Below are positions 45,222 to 54,862 of a DNA stretch of 64,000 bases, one piece after another (within the stretch, counting starts at the first letter, position 1; each line of letters starts with the position of its first letter). The translations under genes were made by a program, and so were the position numbers. Origin of the DNA: Alitta virens (Eukaryota > Annelida > Polychaeta > Phyllodocida > Nereididae); contig OW028579.1 in assembly GCA_932294295.1 (NCBI GenBank), positions 30,205,250-30,269,249 on the forward strand. The letters are read 5' to 3'. The notes below the pieces were generated by a model. It searched no databases, was not told the origin of the DNA, and was given only the letters and a program-made list of their open reading frames with translations.

Positions 45222-46106
45222 TGTAAGTTTCATCACCATCTCCAAGTTTAAGTACTTAGGTGAAAACTCAGCATAGTCCACAATTCAGTATATGGTAAAA
45301 GTATAGATTTCTTATCTCCAAGTAAGTAAGACAAAGTCAAAGGTAAAGTGTATGACTGGTCTCTCTTGCTCAAATCAAAGATGCAAGATCCTCCACTTTA
45401 TTTCTTATTTATGGGCAGTGAACATTCCCCAGTCACTCCTCTTTCTCCCCATTGGCCAGAGGCCACATCCAATCACAAAATCACACAGTTTCACATTCAA
45501 CCAATAAACAATTCTCTAATTTTAAAATATTTCTTTCCTATTACATAATTGGGCTTTTGGAATAGTTCCCGCCATTTCTAGCCTCTGGAATAGTTCCCGC
45601 CATTTCTAGCATCTCATTACTGAGGCTGACAATGGGCTTTGTGACCAAAGGGCTTTTAATAGAACCCTCTTCCTCTCAAACCCCAGGAGGCTGTATTGGC
45701 TTCATTGTCCAAGAAACCAACTGCCTGCCTGGCCTGCTGCAATCATTGTCTTGGCCACCCCAGAACCCATTGTCCAAGTTTCCATTGTGTCTTGAACACC
45801 CTTCAGTGGACACACAGTCTTTACTCCAACAGCCAGTGGAAAACCTTAAATACATTAACTTAAATGCTACTTTATAATTGTAAATTCAAACAGTCATACA
45901 CACAATAATTTCAAACTACACATATAAACATATACACATATAAACACATAGAAACATTTCAACACAAGAACATATAAACACATAGAAACATTTCAACACA
46001 TACCAACATGCACATAACACTTAAGTGCATACACATTACAGAATGTACATAATTAACATTCACTGGCTTTAGTTTTAAGGGAGGCAAAAGCCTAGTGCTT
46101 TTTACA
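45222..46106 (-). repeat. 5' LTR of the env-bearing Ty3/gypsy element
   Basis: 885 bp, the same length as the other LTR, with TGTAA...TTACA ends. It acts as promoter for the minus-strand element. The two LTRs differ at about four positions. Confidence 0.95.
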
Positions 46107-47004
46107 ATGTGTTACTTCTTGTAATAGTCGCCATATTTGTGCCCTGAGAACAGTCTAAAATTATAAACAAAATTGGTGGTAATTGAATGTGTACAGTCAA
46201 ACCTAACAGCCACCTGTACAAACGGACACCTGCTGTGGATGGCCTCTACATTTCAACTCCCCAAGAATTTGCATTGTTTAACCCTATAAAATAGCCACCT
46301 GTTATAAATGGCCAGATTTATGTAATCTCTTGGGTGACCCTGATCAGACCACTTTATTATGAGCTGCAAGTGTGGCATCCAGAATTTAATTACTGCGTAG
46401 GGTCTAATATGGGCATACTTTTGTCTCGCTAATACTGTGATTAAAGTTAATATGGAAAATGCATTATTATTTTTGCTTGATTTTTTTATGGGTAATGAGC
46501 TATAAATCCTGAGCATGTAAAATGCATATTAATAATAGTTTTTATATTGTAAGATTTAGAAAAAAATAGTGCCCATATTAAACCACAGTGGGGTTATATG
46601 GGCACCTTATTCGGAAAATATGAGCACTAAAATGCCAATATTAAACTATACCAATGTTTAAAATGAGCCGTGCTGATGTTGAACATCTATGGGCCCATAT
46701 TCATTTTGCAAACTTTATAATCCTACACAAATGTCACTATGGTATGAATCTGAACAGCACACTAATCTGATATTATCCACATTTGATAGTTTTTTTTTTT
46801 TTTAATGTTTCACTCCTTACATGATATTTTTGCTTGACAATAAGTATTAGTAATGATAGCCTATGCCCATATTATCCAGCAACATGCACCTTGCATTTTA
46901 GGCTGCTCCGAGAATTGCTGACATCACATGGCCATTGCAAATCAGTCAGAATCGAAGAAAAGGGTATTCGCTATGAAACAAGAATATATGGGCGGTACCG
47001 GTGG
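46107..47004. other. Gene-free stretch with a diverged repeat
   Basis: The right copy of the ATGT target duplication is 46107-46110. At 46195-46330 the phrase AGCCACCTGT with a following GGCCA or GGACA recurs several times. No gene is seen. A 14-base poly-T run is near 46790. Confidence 0.45.
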
Positions 47005-47120
47005 TGGTGGATTAGGGCTTTACGTCCTGTATTTCTGCACCTGATGGGCTTATTAGGACAGGTAGGGACCGTGGAAATGAGGCAACAGATGAAACAGCCA
47101 TCCAACAATTGATGTATTAT
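47005..47120 (-). mobile_element. SINE type 1 fragment, body only
   Basis: The plus strand carries TACGTCCTGTATTTCTGCAC, CTGATGGGCTTATTAGGACA and ATGAAACAGCCATCCAAC, the reverse complement of the type 1 body. The tRNA-like head is absent. Its inner end has been copied in inverted form to make the palindrome that follows. Confidence 0.75.
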
Positions 47121-47284
47121 ACTGCTGCCCAACTTTACCTTATATAGACACAAAATAGTTTAAGTTTTGTTCGGTTAAGTGCACTTAAAAAACTTAAACT
47201 ATTTTGTGTCTATATAAGGTAAAGTTGGGCAGCAGTATAATACATCAATTGTTGGATGGCTGTTTCATCTGTTGCCTCATTCCA
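47072..47284. repeat. 213-bp near-perfect palindrome
   Basis: The left arm 47072-47168 (97 bp) and right arm 47189-47284 (96 bp) are complementary except for a single-base indel near the outer end. The loop is 20 bp, itself containing the palindrome GTGCAC. The outer third of each arm is SINE type 1 body and the inner part is unique sequence. Confidence 0.95.
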
Positions 47285-47589
47285 ATGAATTCAATTTATG
47301 AAGTCTCAAACAAATGATGGCGGATTTCATTTTCAAGGCAAGACATTGTTTATTTTTTTTCATTTTCTCGGGGCCTACCGCCCCCCAAACCCCCGCTATG
47401 CTACACAAATATTGTGCGCTTGCACAAAATTTGGCAAAAAATAGTGATCATTTTTAATATTTCATGTAGGCTTAATATGGGCATTATATTTGGGTCGGCT
47501 ATACTGCACCATACCCTGGAACTCTTTTTGGGACTAATACGTGTATTGATCAAACTGGCCTCATTATACATGTTATAAGGGAGCCTCGC

Positions 47590-48022
47590 TGATGGAGTTG
47601 TCCTCCTCCTCCTCCCTCACCTGCCTCCTCCTCTTCCTCCTCCCCTCTTCCTCTGAACTCATTATCTCCTGCTGCTCTCCCCCTCATCCCCATCCTCCCC
47701 CTCCTCCTATCCCCCTCCCCCTCTCTTCCTCCTCGCTCCTCTCCCTCCTTTCTCCTCCTCTCCTCCCCTCTTCCTTTGACCTCATGCATTATCCTCCTGC
47801 TCTCCCCCTCATCCCCCTCCTGTCCCTCCTTCGATCTCCTGCTCCTCTCCCTCCTTCTCCTCTCCTTCCTTCCCCTCCTCCTCTTCCTCCTCCCCTCTTC
47901 ATTTGACCTCATTATCCTCCTCCTGCTCTCTCCTGCTCTCCCCCTCCTCCCCCTCCTCCCCCTCCTCCCCCTCCTCCCCCTCCTCCCCCCCTTCCCCTCC
48001 TCTTCCTCCTCCTGTTTATCAG
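47590..48022 (+). repeat. Polypyrimidine tract (CTC/CCT-rich)
   Basis: Over 400 bp almost wholly C and T on this strand, in CTCCTC and CCCCTC units with short unique interruptions (TTTGACCTCATTATC recurs three times). It could form triplex or other non-B DNA. The RGRRGR and SSSLL frames in it are artefacts. Confidence 0.95.
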
Positions 48023-48635
48023 TTACACTTCTCCCCATACAACATCATTTGTATTCTTTTTTAACCTTCTTTGCCTGTTTGAACTGTTCTTTTATATTCT
48101 TACAAGATAACAAAATCAATGATATGCCAACACAGAATATCCTGCTGCAGAGCCCTATTTGCTGTGTAAACAATACGCTTTTTCTGCTGTCAGTTCTTTC
48201 TTGGAGCATATTTGGTAACTGTCTTTTGTATCTCAATATGCCACATAGATTTATGCGGCAGCAAACAAGCATACATGTTCAGGTGAAATATATTGGGAAA
48301 ATGTCATAATGGATTGATGCAGAAAGTAGCTTTTTTTCGAGCTCCAGTCATACTTCTCACATTGTTGCATTTTTTCGCTTTCTTTTTCTTTTCTTTTAGT
48401 CTACCACACCTGTATCTTAGATTGAATGTCATGTTTTATATAAGAATAAAGCCCGGTTCACACCTTCACGATTATGGTGCCGATTGGTTACGATCTCAAA
48501 ATCGTCGTCAATCTTGGCCTTCAATTGATCATTGATCCATATTTAACGTTAATCGGCTACGACCTGTTAGGAACACCTAAGATCAATCTACAAAGCATTT
48601 AAGAACCACCACGTTTTGCTGACGTTTCGATGAGT
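48023..48635. other. Gene-free stretch
   Basis: No gene. Around 48450-48560 lies CCCGGTTCACACCTTCACGA, which resembles the end of a DNA transposon, but I found no matching inverted end. Confidence 0.4.
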
Positions 48636-48948
48636 AAAGCTACGAATTTCTACGATGTCACATACCGTTGTAATCAGGGGGCCAAGGTCAGAAAATGTGA
48701 ATAAAAAGGGCACTTTGTTTGCACTGATCCACACCTCCTCAAATTTGGTATCATTAAATTGGAAATTTTCTGTATTTTTTTGTAATAGATACTCGTTTTG
48801 TCAGTTTCTTGGTCCGGAGATGTTTTTTTCTGGTATCCATGGCAACAAGTACGTTTTTTGAGGAGGTGTGGATCGCTGCAAACAGAGATCCCAATTCTGA
48901 GGGGCTGGCCCCCTGACTATAGCTTATCGTGACAAAATCGTAGCTTTT
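48636..48948. mobile_element. MITE-like element with long imperfect inverted repeats
   Basis: Outer arms AAAGCTACGAATTTCTACGA and its diverged complement end at 48948. Inner arms are TCAGGGGGCCAAGG / CTGGCCCCCTGA and TGATCCACACCTCCTCAAA / TTGAGGAGGTGTGGATC. About 313 bp in total, with an AT-rich centre and no coding capacity. Confidence 0.75.
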
Positions 48949-50146
48949 CGAAGACACTCCTCATGTAAAGGTCTCCTACGTAACATGACGATTGATAACG
49001 ATTCAACTAAAGTGCACCGACTAAGATCGCCTATTATTAGGATCACCTCATTATTAAACCATCTTCTCATTAGAACAACCTCACTATTGAGACGAACTTT
49101 CTATTAAAAACCACTATTAAAAATCACCAATTCTTGGTCCTACTTCCGCTCCTGCCATTGTATAAACCTCGCTGTTTATAATAGGATTCAAAATGTCCAC
49201 CAATGTTTCAGTCATATTTTGCAACAAATGGCATGGAGCAGCACAAAACGGACAGAAATGTTCACAACAATTCATATCCTTGGAAAAAAATAACTTGAAG
49301 TGACCTTTTCTCAGGAGGGATATAACCAACGAAAATCTTAGTTAACTCCCTCCTGAGTGCAAACTGTACTTTAATATTAGCTATATCCCGACTATGAGGG
49401 ATATAACTAACTTATTCTCCATTAGGCATATTTGCTAATTTGTTTGTTACCCATAACAGTTCAGTTTGCACTCATGTGGTGGAGTATAAATTTTATTAAA
49501 CAGCTCCTTCAATTTTCGTCCAATTTTTCAAAATTCCAAGTTCCTTATGTACAAAAATTTATTTGTCGTTCGCTTATGGTGTGAATTGAAACAACTCTGA
49601 TCTAAATTTTTTGTAAAATGACGCAAATTGGCAACGTTCTCCACTACAGTTTTGCCCAGATATGATCATATGATCAGATATTTAAACCACTTCAGTATCA
49701 AGACATAAGAACACTGCAATATAAGACATGGCACAACCAAGACATTATTTAGCCACTAAATTTGGAAAAAAACTTGATCATTGCATTTAAATGACTATTA
49801 ATTCCATCAGTAAGACCACTCAAATTTGCATCAAATGGGTAGGTTTTATAAAAGTTCAAATTTTCATAACAAGCAAGAATTTGATAATTATAGTTAGATT
49901 TTTATTTCCATGATTTTGAAAAATATTTAGCTACATACCTGACCATTCAATAATATCATAGTGAAAAATAAGATCCATGTGCAGTGGAGGAATATTGCTT
50001 CTGATACACCCATCTCAGAAAATAGATATTCTGTTTAAAATCAACCACCTGATGACAAACAACTAACAACAACAACAATCAATTCTAAGAGGGATTAAGT
50101 TTTTGTTTAAATTTGTTTTAAGTTGTCTACTCTCATAGTATTAGTG
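48949..50146. other. Gene-free stretch with a dispersed repeat
   Basis: CACTATTAAGACC-type phrases occur at 49030-49110. At 49313-49450 there is one copy of the GTTAACTCC...GAGGGATATAACTAACTTAT family, also found near 55865, 58565 and 59424. No gene is seen. Confidence 0.45.
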
Positions 50147-50243
50147 AGTTATTGCCCTTGGGAGGCTGATTCAGGCTAATCACACTCGAGCGCTCATGCG
50201 CTCTCATGATAAATCCTGAATCAGCCTCCCGCGGGGCAAAAAC
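50147..50243. mobile_element. Hairpin element, GGAGGCTGATTCAGG family
   Basis: About 97 bp. The left arm AGTTATTGCCCTTGGGAGGC continues with TGATTCAGG and pairs with the right arm CCTGAATCAGCCTCCCGCGG and GGCAAAAACT, with a GC-rich centre containing GAGCGCTCATGCGCTC. A single arm of the same family is at 17288. Confidence 0.75.
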
Positions 50244-50807
50244 TATTACTAGTCAGGAATTAACTAACATTTTGGTTATATCAACGCCGAAAAGATATAA
50301 CTATTACTTTGCTATATATTGAACAATATATTTCTGCTGCTTCTTTGTGACCACAAAAAATGGCAATAATGATGACAAAATGGTATGAAATTATCATTGT
50401 AAGGATAGGAAACTTGAATTTAATTTGTACAGACTCTGAGAGGTGTTTTTGTGGGTTAAAAAGTTGGGGTTTAATTTTTGGTAACATTTATATCTATCTT
50501 GTGCTACTCCATGATGTTAGTAACAATAAGACCAAAACACAAGTGGACATTTATTTTGGATTATACTATAGACCACCTCACTATAAATACCACCCTCACA
50601 ACTCTAAGGGTTAACCAATGTTGTCCCTGATTCCATTTTAGCCATATTTACATCACTATTAAGGCCACCTCACTATCAAGACCACCTGTCAGTTATGACC
50701 ACTAAATTTACCATCCAACTGAATGAATTACCATTTGATCTTACCTCACTCTTAAGGTCTTCCCAACATTCCTGTCAGTAACATTTGTTTTCCCAATAGA
50801 TTGTGTT
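50244..50807. other. Gene-free stretch with CACTATTAAGACC phrases
   Basis: At 50560-50760 the phrases ACCACCTCACTATAAATACC, CACTATTAAGGCCACCTCAC and TATCAAGACCACCTGTC form a degenerate array like those at 34.8 and 49.0 kb. Confidence 0.5.
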
Positions 50808-51100
50808 TTTTATGATGGCTCAGTGGTAGTGCGCTGGGCTTCCAACCACTGGTTCACCGGTTCAATCCCCAGTCGAGCCTTTATGTTTAATGGCTGTTTC
50901 AACCATCATCTTATTGCCCTGGTCCCTGCCTGTCCTAATTAGCTCATCTGGTGCGCACTTTCACAGGTGTCTTAAGCAATTAGCAGGGTCATATTTCAAT
51001 GTCTTTTTTGTTATTCCATGAATGCTGCATACATCGATACCTTGAAGTAATGGAACAGTCACAAAAAAAGCTCAAAGACCAATAAAACCTGAATCAACAC

Positions 51101-51136
<36 letters not shown>
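50808..51136 (+). mobile_element. Full-length tRNA-derived SINE, type 1
   Basis: The head contains A-box-like TGGCTCAGTGGTAGTGCGC and B-box GGTTCAATCCCC, close to tRNA-Ala-type consensus. Body markers ATGGCTGTTTCAACCATCAT and CCTGCCTGTCCTAATTAGCT follow. The 3' region ends in CAATAAAACCTGAATCAACA and a (TTGA)n tail of about seven units (51105-51136). A simple-repeat tail at the 3' end is typical of SINEs mobilised by a LINE with a matching tail. This is the most complete copy in the window. Confidence 0.88.
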
Positions 51137-52287
51137 CAAAAACGTTGGCACTATTGCTAAAGACAATGAACATCCAAGTCGGGTGGGCCATTGTGTTTTG
51201 TAGATATTCCCTAATCAGTTCACACCAATCAGAATGTTTCATTGTCCTCCAGCATGGGTGTATATTGGACGTTGCTAAGCATATTGGACGTTGATCAGCA
51301 TTTTTAACGGCTGCAGCTCAACTTGAGCTGCTTGCTCCACTCTTTAGCTATATTTGGACTTAACATCTTGCTAAAATTTCGACTATAATATCCATAAAAG
51401 TCGATGTCTTTAAATTTTATGAAATCAACAAGCCATATATGTTGAAAAGTATCAAACTATGGCTCTCTTTTCACTACAAAGTTGAATAAAGTGAACAAGA
51501 AAAACAAACAAAAAACAATGGGTGATGGTGTGGTCGAGTTTTGTGAGATTCGAAACACCTCTGACCGCTGCATAGTTGCCTGTAGGTTCATGTTTGAGGG
51601 GCCGTATCTCTGCGTGTATTTTATCTATGACCTAAATTATGACTTAAATCAAACAAGGGGGTTTTGTTGTCTTCAGATTATTAATGACAAGTCTGTACAA
51701 TTTAAAATTCTGTCTCAACAGTGAGCTGTCATAATTTGTTTAATTTATCATGTTATAATGAGCGGATTTTCATAATTTAAAGACTAGAATGTTGTATTAT
51801 GTGTCTACATTTCATAACAGAAGTTATCTTTCCAAAATTATGAAAAACAGCTTTGCTTGGTTTTTAGCTGAGGTAATTAGTGATAGTTTCATTGCTGGGT
51901 GCAATTGTGGGGAGCTGGGCCAGCCAGGGAGTGGGCGCTAATTGAACTTCTCATGTTGCACTCCTTTGATTCAAACCTGAGTTTGCCTATAGTCTTGGAG
52001 AAATTAGATCAGGATGGGACACTCGGAAGTTGCAACATGCGCATGCTCTAATGAAAGTCAGTATTTAGTCAGATTTCACGTTTCGGCGGAATTTGATTTT
52101 GAAATCATCTTGCTGGCTGGGGCCCTAATTACAGTCGAATCTCATGCTCATTAAAAGAAGCTGTCCTAAGCAGAAATGGTTCTGAACAGTTATTTACACA
52201 GTTTCAGTTTATTTTTATTCGTGACACATGTTTATACATCCAGCCTAGTGCAGCCAACAGAGTTGTACAAATTAGTAAGAAATAAAA
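51137..52287. other. Gene-free stretch
   Basis: No gene or repeat recognised. A short direct repeat, GTATATTGGACGTTG / GCATATTGGACGTTG, lies near 51250-51295. Confidence 0.5.
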
Positions 52288-52970
52288 CTAGTTATAAAGC
52301 AAAGACTGACGCTTAATAAAACATCCATTGATATAATTTGCTGGTGACTTAATATTAACACTGTTCATCCATATTTCTAATTTTTCTTCATTATTCAGGA
52401 AAGGAAAGTTTGGGTAATGGTCTATTATTTTGTCCAAAAAAGCTTCTCTTAAATCATATAAAGAACATTCAAAGAAAAAATGCTGCTCATTTTCTATTTT
52501 GTCACCTTTACAAAAGAAACATAATCTATACTCTGGTGGGACTTGGCTGTAGCAAACAGTCTCTATTTTTAAGGGAAGTATGCCAAAGCGAAATTGACTA
52601 AGAAGAGATCTTTCTCTTCCATTGTGAATTCTATGCAAAAAAGAATATCAGCTTCATAATTTCTTTTGAATATACAGTAATTAATGCTTTTTTAATTTTG
52701 TTATGATGCAGTATAAATTCCATGGAGATCTCTTGAAGATATGAATGAAATGTAAATCAGTAAAAATCTTATAAACATCACTTGACCAACTACCTGAGTT
52801 TTTACGCTTTTCAAGATCTCGAAGAAATGTATTTTTAGTTAAGCGATCATTACAGAACTTAATCATTCTGTTCCAAAATCTTAACAAATTAATGTTACAA
52901 CATTCCCATCCAGTATCACCATTTACAGAATTTTGACATGTATTGCATAATTACACACTAATATTAATTT
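52288..52970 (-). mobile_element. LINE 3' fragment (post-RT zinc-finger domain)
   Basis: Minus strand. From about 52960 to 52681 it encodes GDTGWECCNINLLRFWNRMI and RLTKNTFLRDLEKRKNSGSW, then WSSDVYKIFTD. From 52638 to 52288, in another frame, follows SLLSQFRFGILPLKIETVCY, then PPEYRLCFFC and NEQHFFFECSLYDLRE. This Cys-x2-Cys...His...Cys block after FRFGILPL-IET is the zinc-binding domain after the RT in several animal LINE families. It is broken by a frameshift. Confidence 0.8.
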
Positions 52971-53120
52971 TCATTATAACAATATCTTGATTTAAAAAGA
53001 GTTTTTTACGTATAAACATAGACGGGCGAGTAAAATAATTAATTATTTCTTAGCTTAACTATTGCTTCATTTGTACATTCAAGAATAATTTGACATTCAT
53101 CACCGATGTTACATGAGTTA

Positions 53121-53302
53121 AATGGCGTTCTGTCCTGTCGAGAGATGGAGCTACGACCACACCGGTCTTGCTATTGTTTAATGACGTCATCCAACTATAA
53201 CGTCATCAAATGCACTGATTGACCTTTTGTTGATGACGTCATTGAACAATAGCAAGACCGGTGTGGTCGTAGCTCCATCTCTCGACAGGACAGAACGCCA
53301 TT
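53121..53302. mobile_element. 182-bp element with 70-bp inverted repeats
   Basis: Arms 53121-53190 and 53233-53302 are complementary with one mismatch (T/C). The ends read AATGGCGTTC...GAACGCCATT. Each arm ends inside with ATGACGTCAT, a CRE-type palindrome, and the 42-bp centre has a third related site (ATAACGTCAT). There is no coding capacity. It lies between two LINE fragments; a target duplication is not obvious. Confidence 0.9.
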
Positions 53303-53514
53303 CATTGCATATCCTTAAATTTCTTGCAATATTTTGGTATCTTCTGGTAACTTTGGGTATTCTTATGTGACTACATCTAAACTTAATAACGAGTTACACG
53401 TTAGATATTTTTCTAACTGAAAATCATTCTTAATAGAGACATAAGAATCACATGATGTCATATGGTTTAATTCTGACTTCCACTTCTGAATAAATTAGTC
53501 TTACAATATTTGTT

Positions 53515-53890
53515 TTACTTTTTTTTTATGAATTCAGCATTCACTCTATCCTGTTCTAACCATATGTATGATAAATCACATTCATCTAATATTTTCCTAA
53601 CAAAAGCAATCCAAGGTGATCTGTATAAACCATTATTATACAACTCTGAAACACTTACACACATTAATCGACTAAATTTGTTTCCCTTGTCACATAATGC
53701 CCTACACAACACGCATTTTGATAATGATGTCAAGTGGAAATCTTCCCAGTTCACCATAAACTATATTACTGTATGTATTAGTTTTAACTGGTAAAATATA
53801 TTTAGGAAATTTGAGATAAAAATTCTCTATTTGAGAATAATTACTGAACCCCCATAACTCAGATCCGTAAAGCAAAATAGACATCCATCC
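53515..53890 (-). mobile_element. LINE fragment (RT C-terminal region)
   Basis: Minus strand. It begins at about 53890 with SILLYGSELWGFSNYSQIEN and YSNIVYGELGRFPLDIIIKM, a block typical of LINE proteins after the RT domain. In another frame, from about 53720, it continues with NGLYRSPWIAFVRKILDE and LSYIWLEQ. It is truncated at both ends and frameshifted. It may belong to the same family as 52288-52970, but that is inference. Confidence 0.75.
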
Positions 53891-54055
53891 CCATTCATCA
53901 TCCAATATTGGTCTGACATCATCCAATGTTGGTTCAACATTGTCCAATTGTTGGTACGACATCGTCTAGTGTTGGTCCAACATTGTCCAATGTTGGTACG
54001 ACATCATCCAGTGTTGGTCTGACATTGTCTAATTTTAGTCAGACATTCTGAAAAT
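53891..54055. repeat. 21-bp minisatellite (ACATTGTCCAATGTTGGT type)
   Basis: Six to seven imperfect units of about 21 bp with consensus GTCCGACATTGTCCAATGTTG. It starts at the truncated 5' end of the LINE fragment. The same unit recurs at 56497-56645. Confidence 0.85.
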
Positions 54056-54571
54056 GCCTGGACACAGCTACAGCAGATATGACAACAGACTCAGTGATAG
54101 CTGGGATGCGAAATCAGGATCTTCCACATAGAGCAAGATGTATATTGAGTGCATGTCAACATTGTATCTAAGGTCTGCATGATCCTGAATTAAGGCTTGT
54201 GCGCTGAAGAAAATTAAATATAGATCTACAGGTGAGATATTTCTAAAATCAGGTAAGAGGCAAGAAGGTTATTTAGACGTTATGTCATCTACTAGACAGA
54301 TTTAGATCCTAATGGTTTCCTGCACAAAAAGCAGGTATTACCTTATCATATCTTGTCTTACAAACTGGACCCTGCTTAGTTTGAAAGTATCTTATCTTAT
54401 CTTATCTCCATTGTATCCCGTCTTGTGTATGTTATAATACAATCTATTTTTAAAATGTTTATAAAAAATTTACGAACTGTCTGGTGCATTAAATAGCATT
54501 GGGAAAGCAACAGCTGAAAAAAAGTGGATGTAGGAATAGGCAGACCAAATAAAATAACCAGAATCTAAACT
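54056..54571. other. Gene-free stretch
   Basis: No gene or recognised element; a few TCTTA units lie near 54389-54410. Confidence 0.5.
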
Positions 54572-54862
54572 GATGCGTTATCTCATCTTATCTCATCTTA
54601 TCTAATCTAATCTAATCTAATCTCATCTCATCTCTTCTTTTATTTTTTTTTATTTTTTTTTCTTATCCTATCTTATCTTATCTTGTCCAATCTGACCTCT
54701 CCTTATCTTATCTTATCTTTTCTTATCCTATCTTATGTTATGTTATGTTATCTCATCTTATCTTACCTTATCTTATCTTATCTGATCTTATCTAATCTTA
54801 TCTTGCTATGTTATGTAATGTCTTATCTCATATTAAATCCTGTTAGCACATCTCATCTTATC
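54572..54862 (+). repeat. (TCTTA)n / (TCTAA)n pentanucleotide array
   Basis: About 290 bp of TCTTA, TCTCA and TCTAA units, interrupted by two TTTTTATTTTTTT stretches. It is the same repeat class as at 16.2 kb and, in reverse, 20.3 kb. Confidence 0.9.

Larger units (their letters stand above)
36517..46110 (-). mobile_element. Complete Ty3/gypsy-type element with env (endogenous retrovirus-like)
   Basis: A 9.6-kb element on the minus strand. In order: 5' LTR (46106-45222), a primer-binding site candidate one base inside (minus strand TGGTGACCCTGACGTGATT), gag, pol, env, a ~770-bp untranslated region, a purine tract and the 3' LTR. All three reading frames are open. LTR identity is about 99.5% and the ATGT target duplication is intact, so the insertion is recent. 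It is related to insect errantiviruses in having an F-type envelope protein, but the host appears not to be an arthropod. Confidence 0.93.

Noticed and set aside
47550..48309. Arg/Gly-rich and Ser/Leu/Pro-rich frames
   Set aside because: They arise from the polypyrimidine tract.
50808..50885. Genuine tRNA gene
   Set aside because: A and B boxes are present, but the anticodon and acceptor arms do not pair properly and a SINE body follows; it is a SINE head. The same holds for the other tRNA-like segments.
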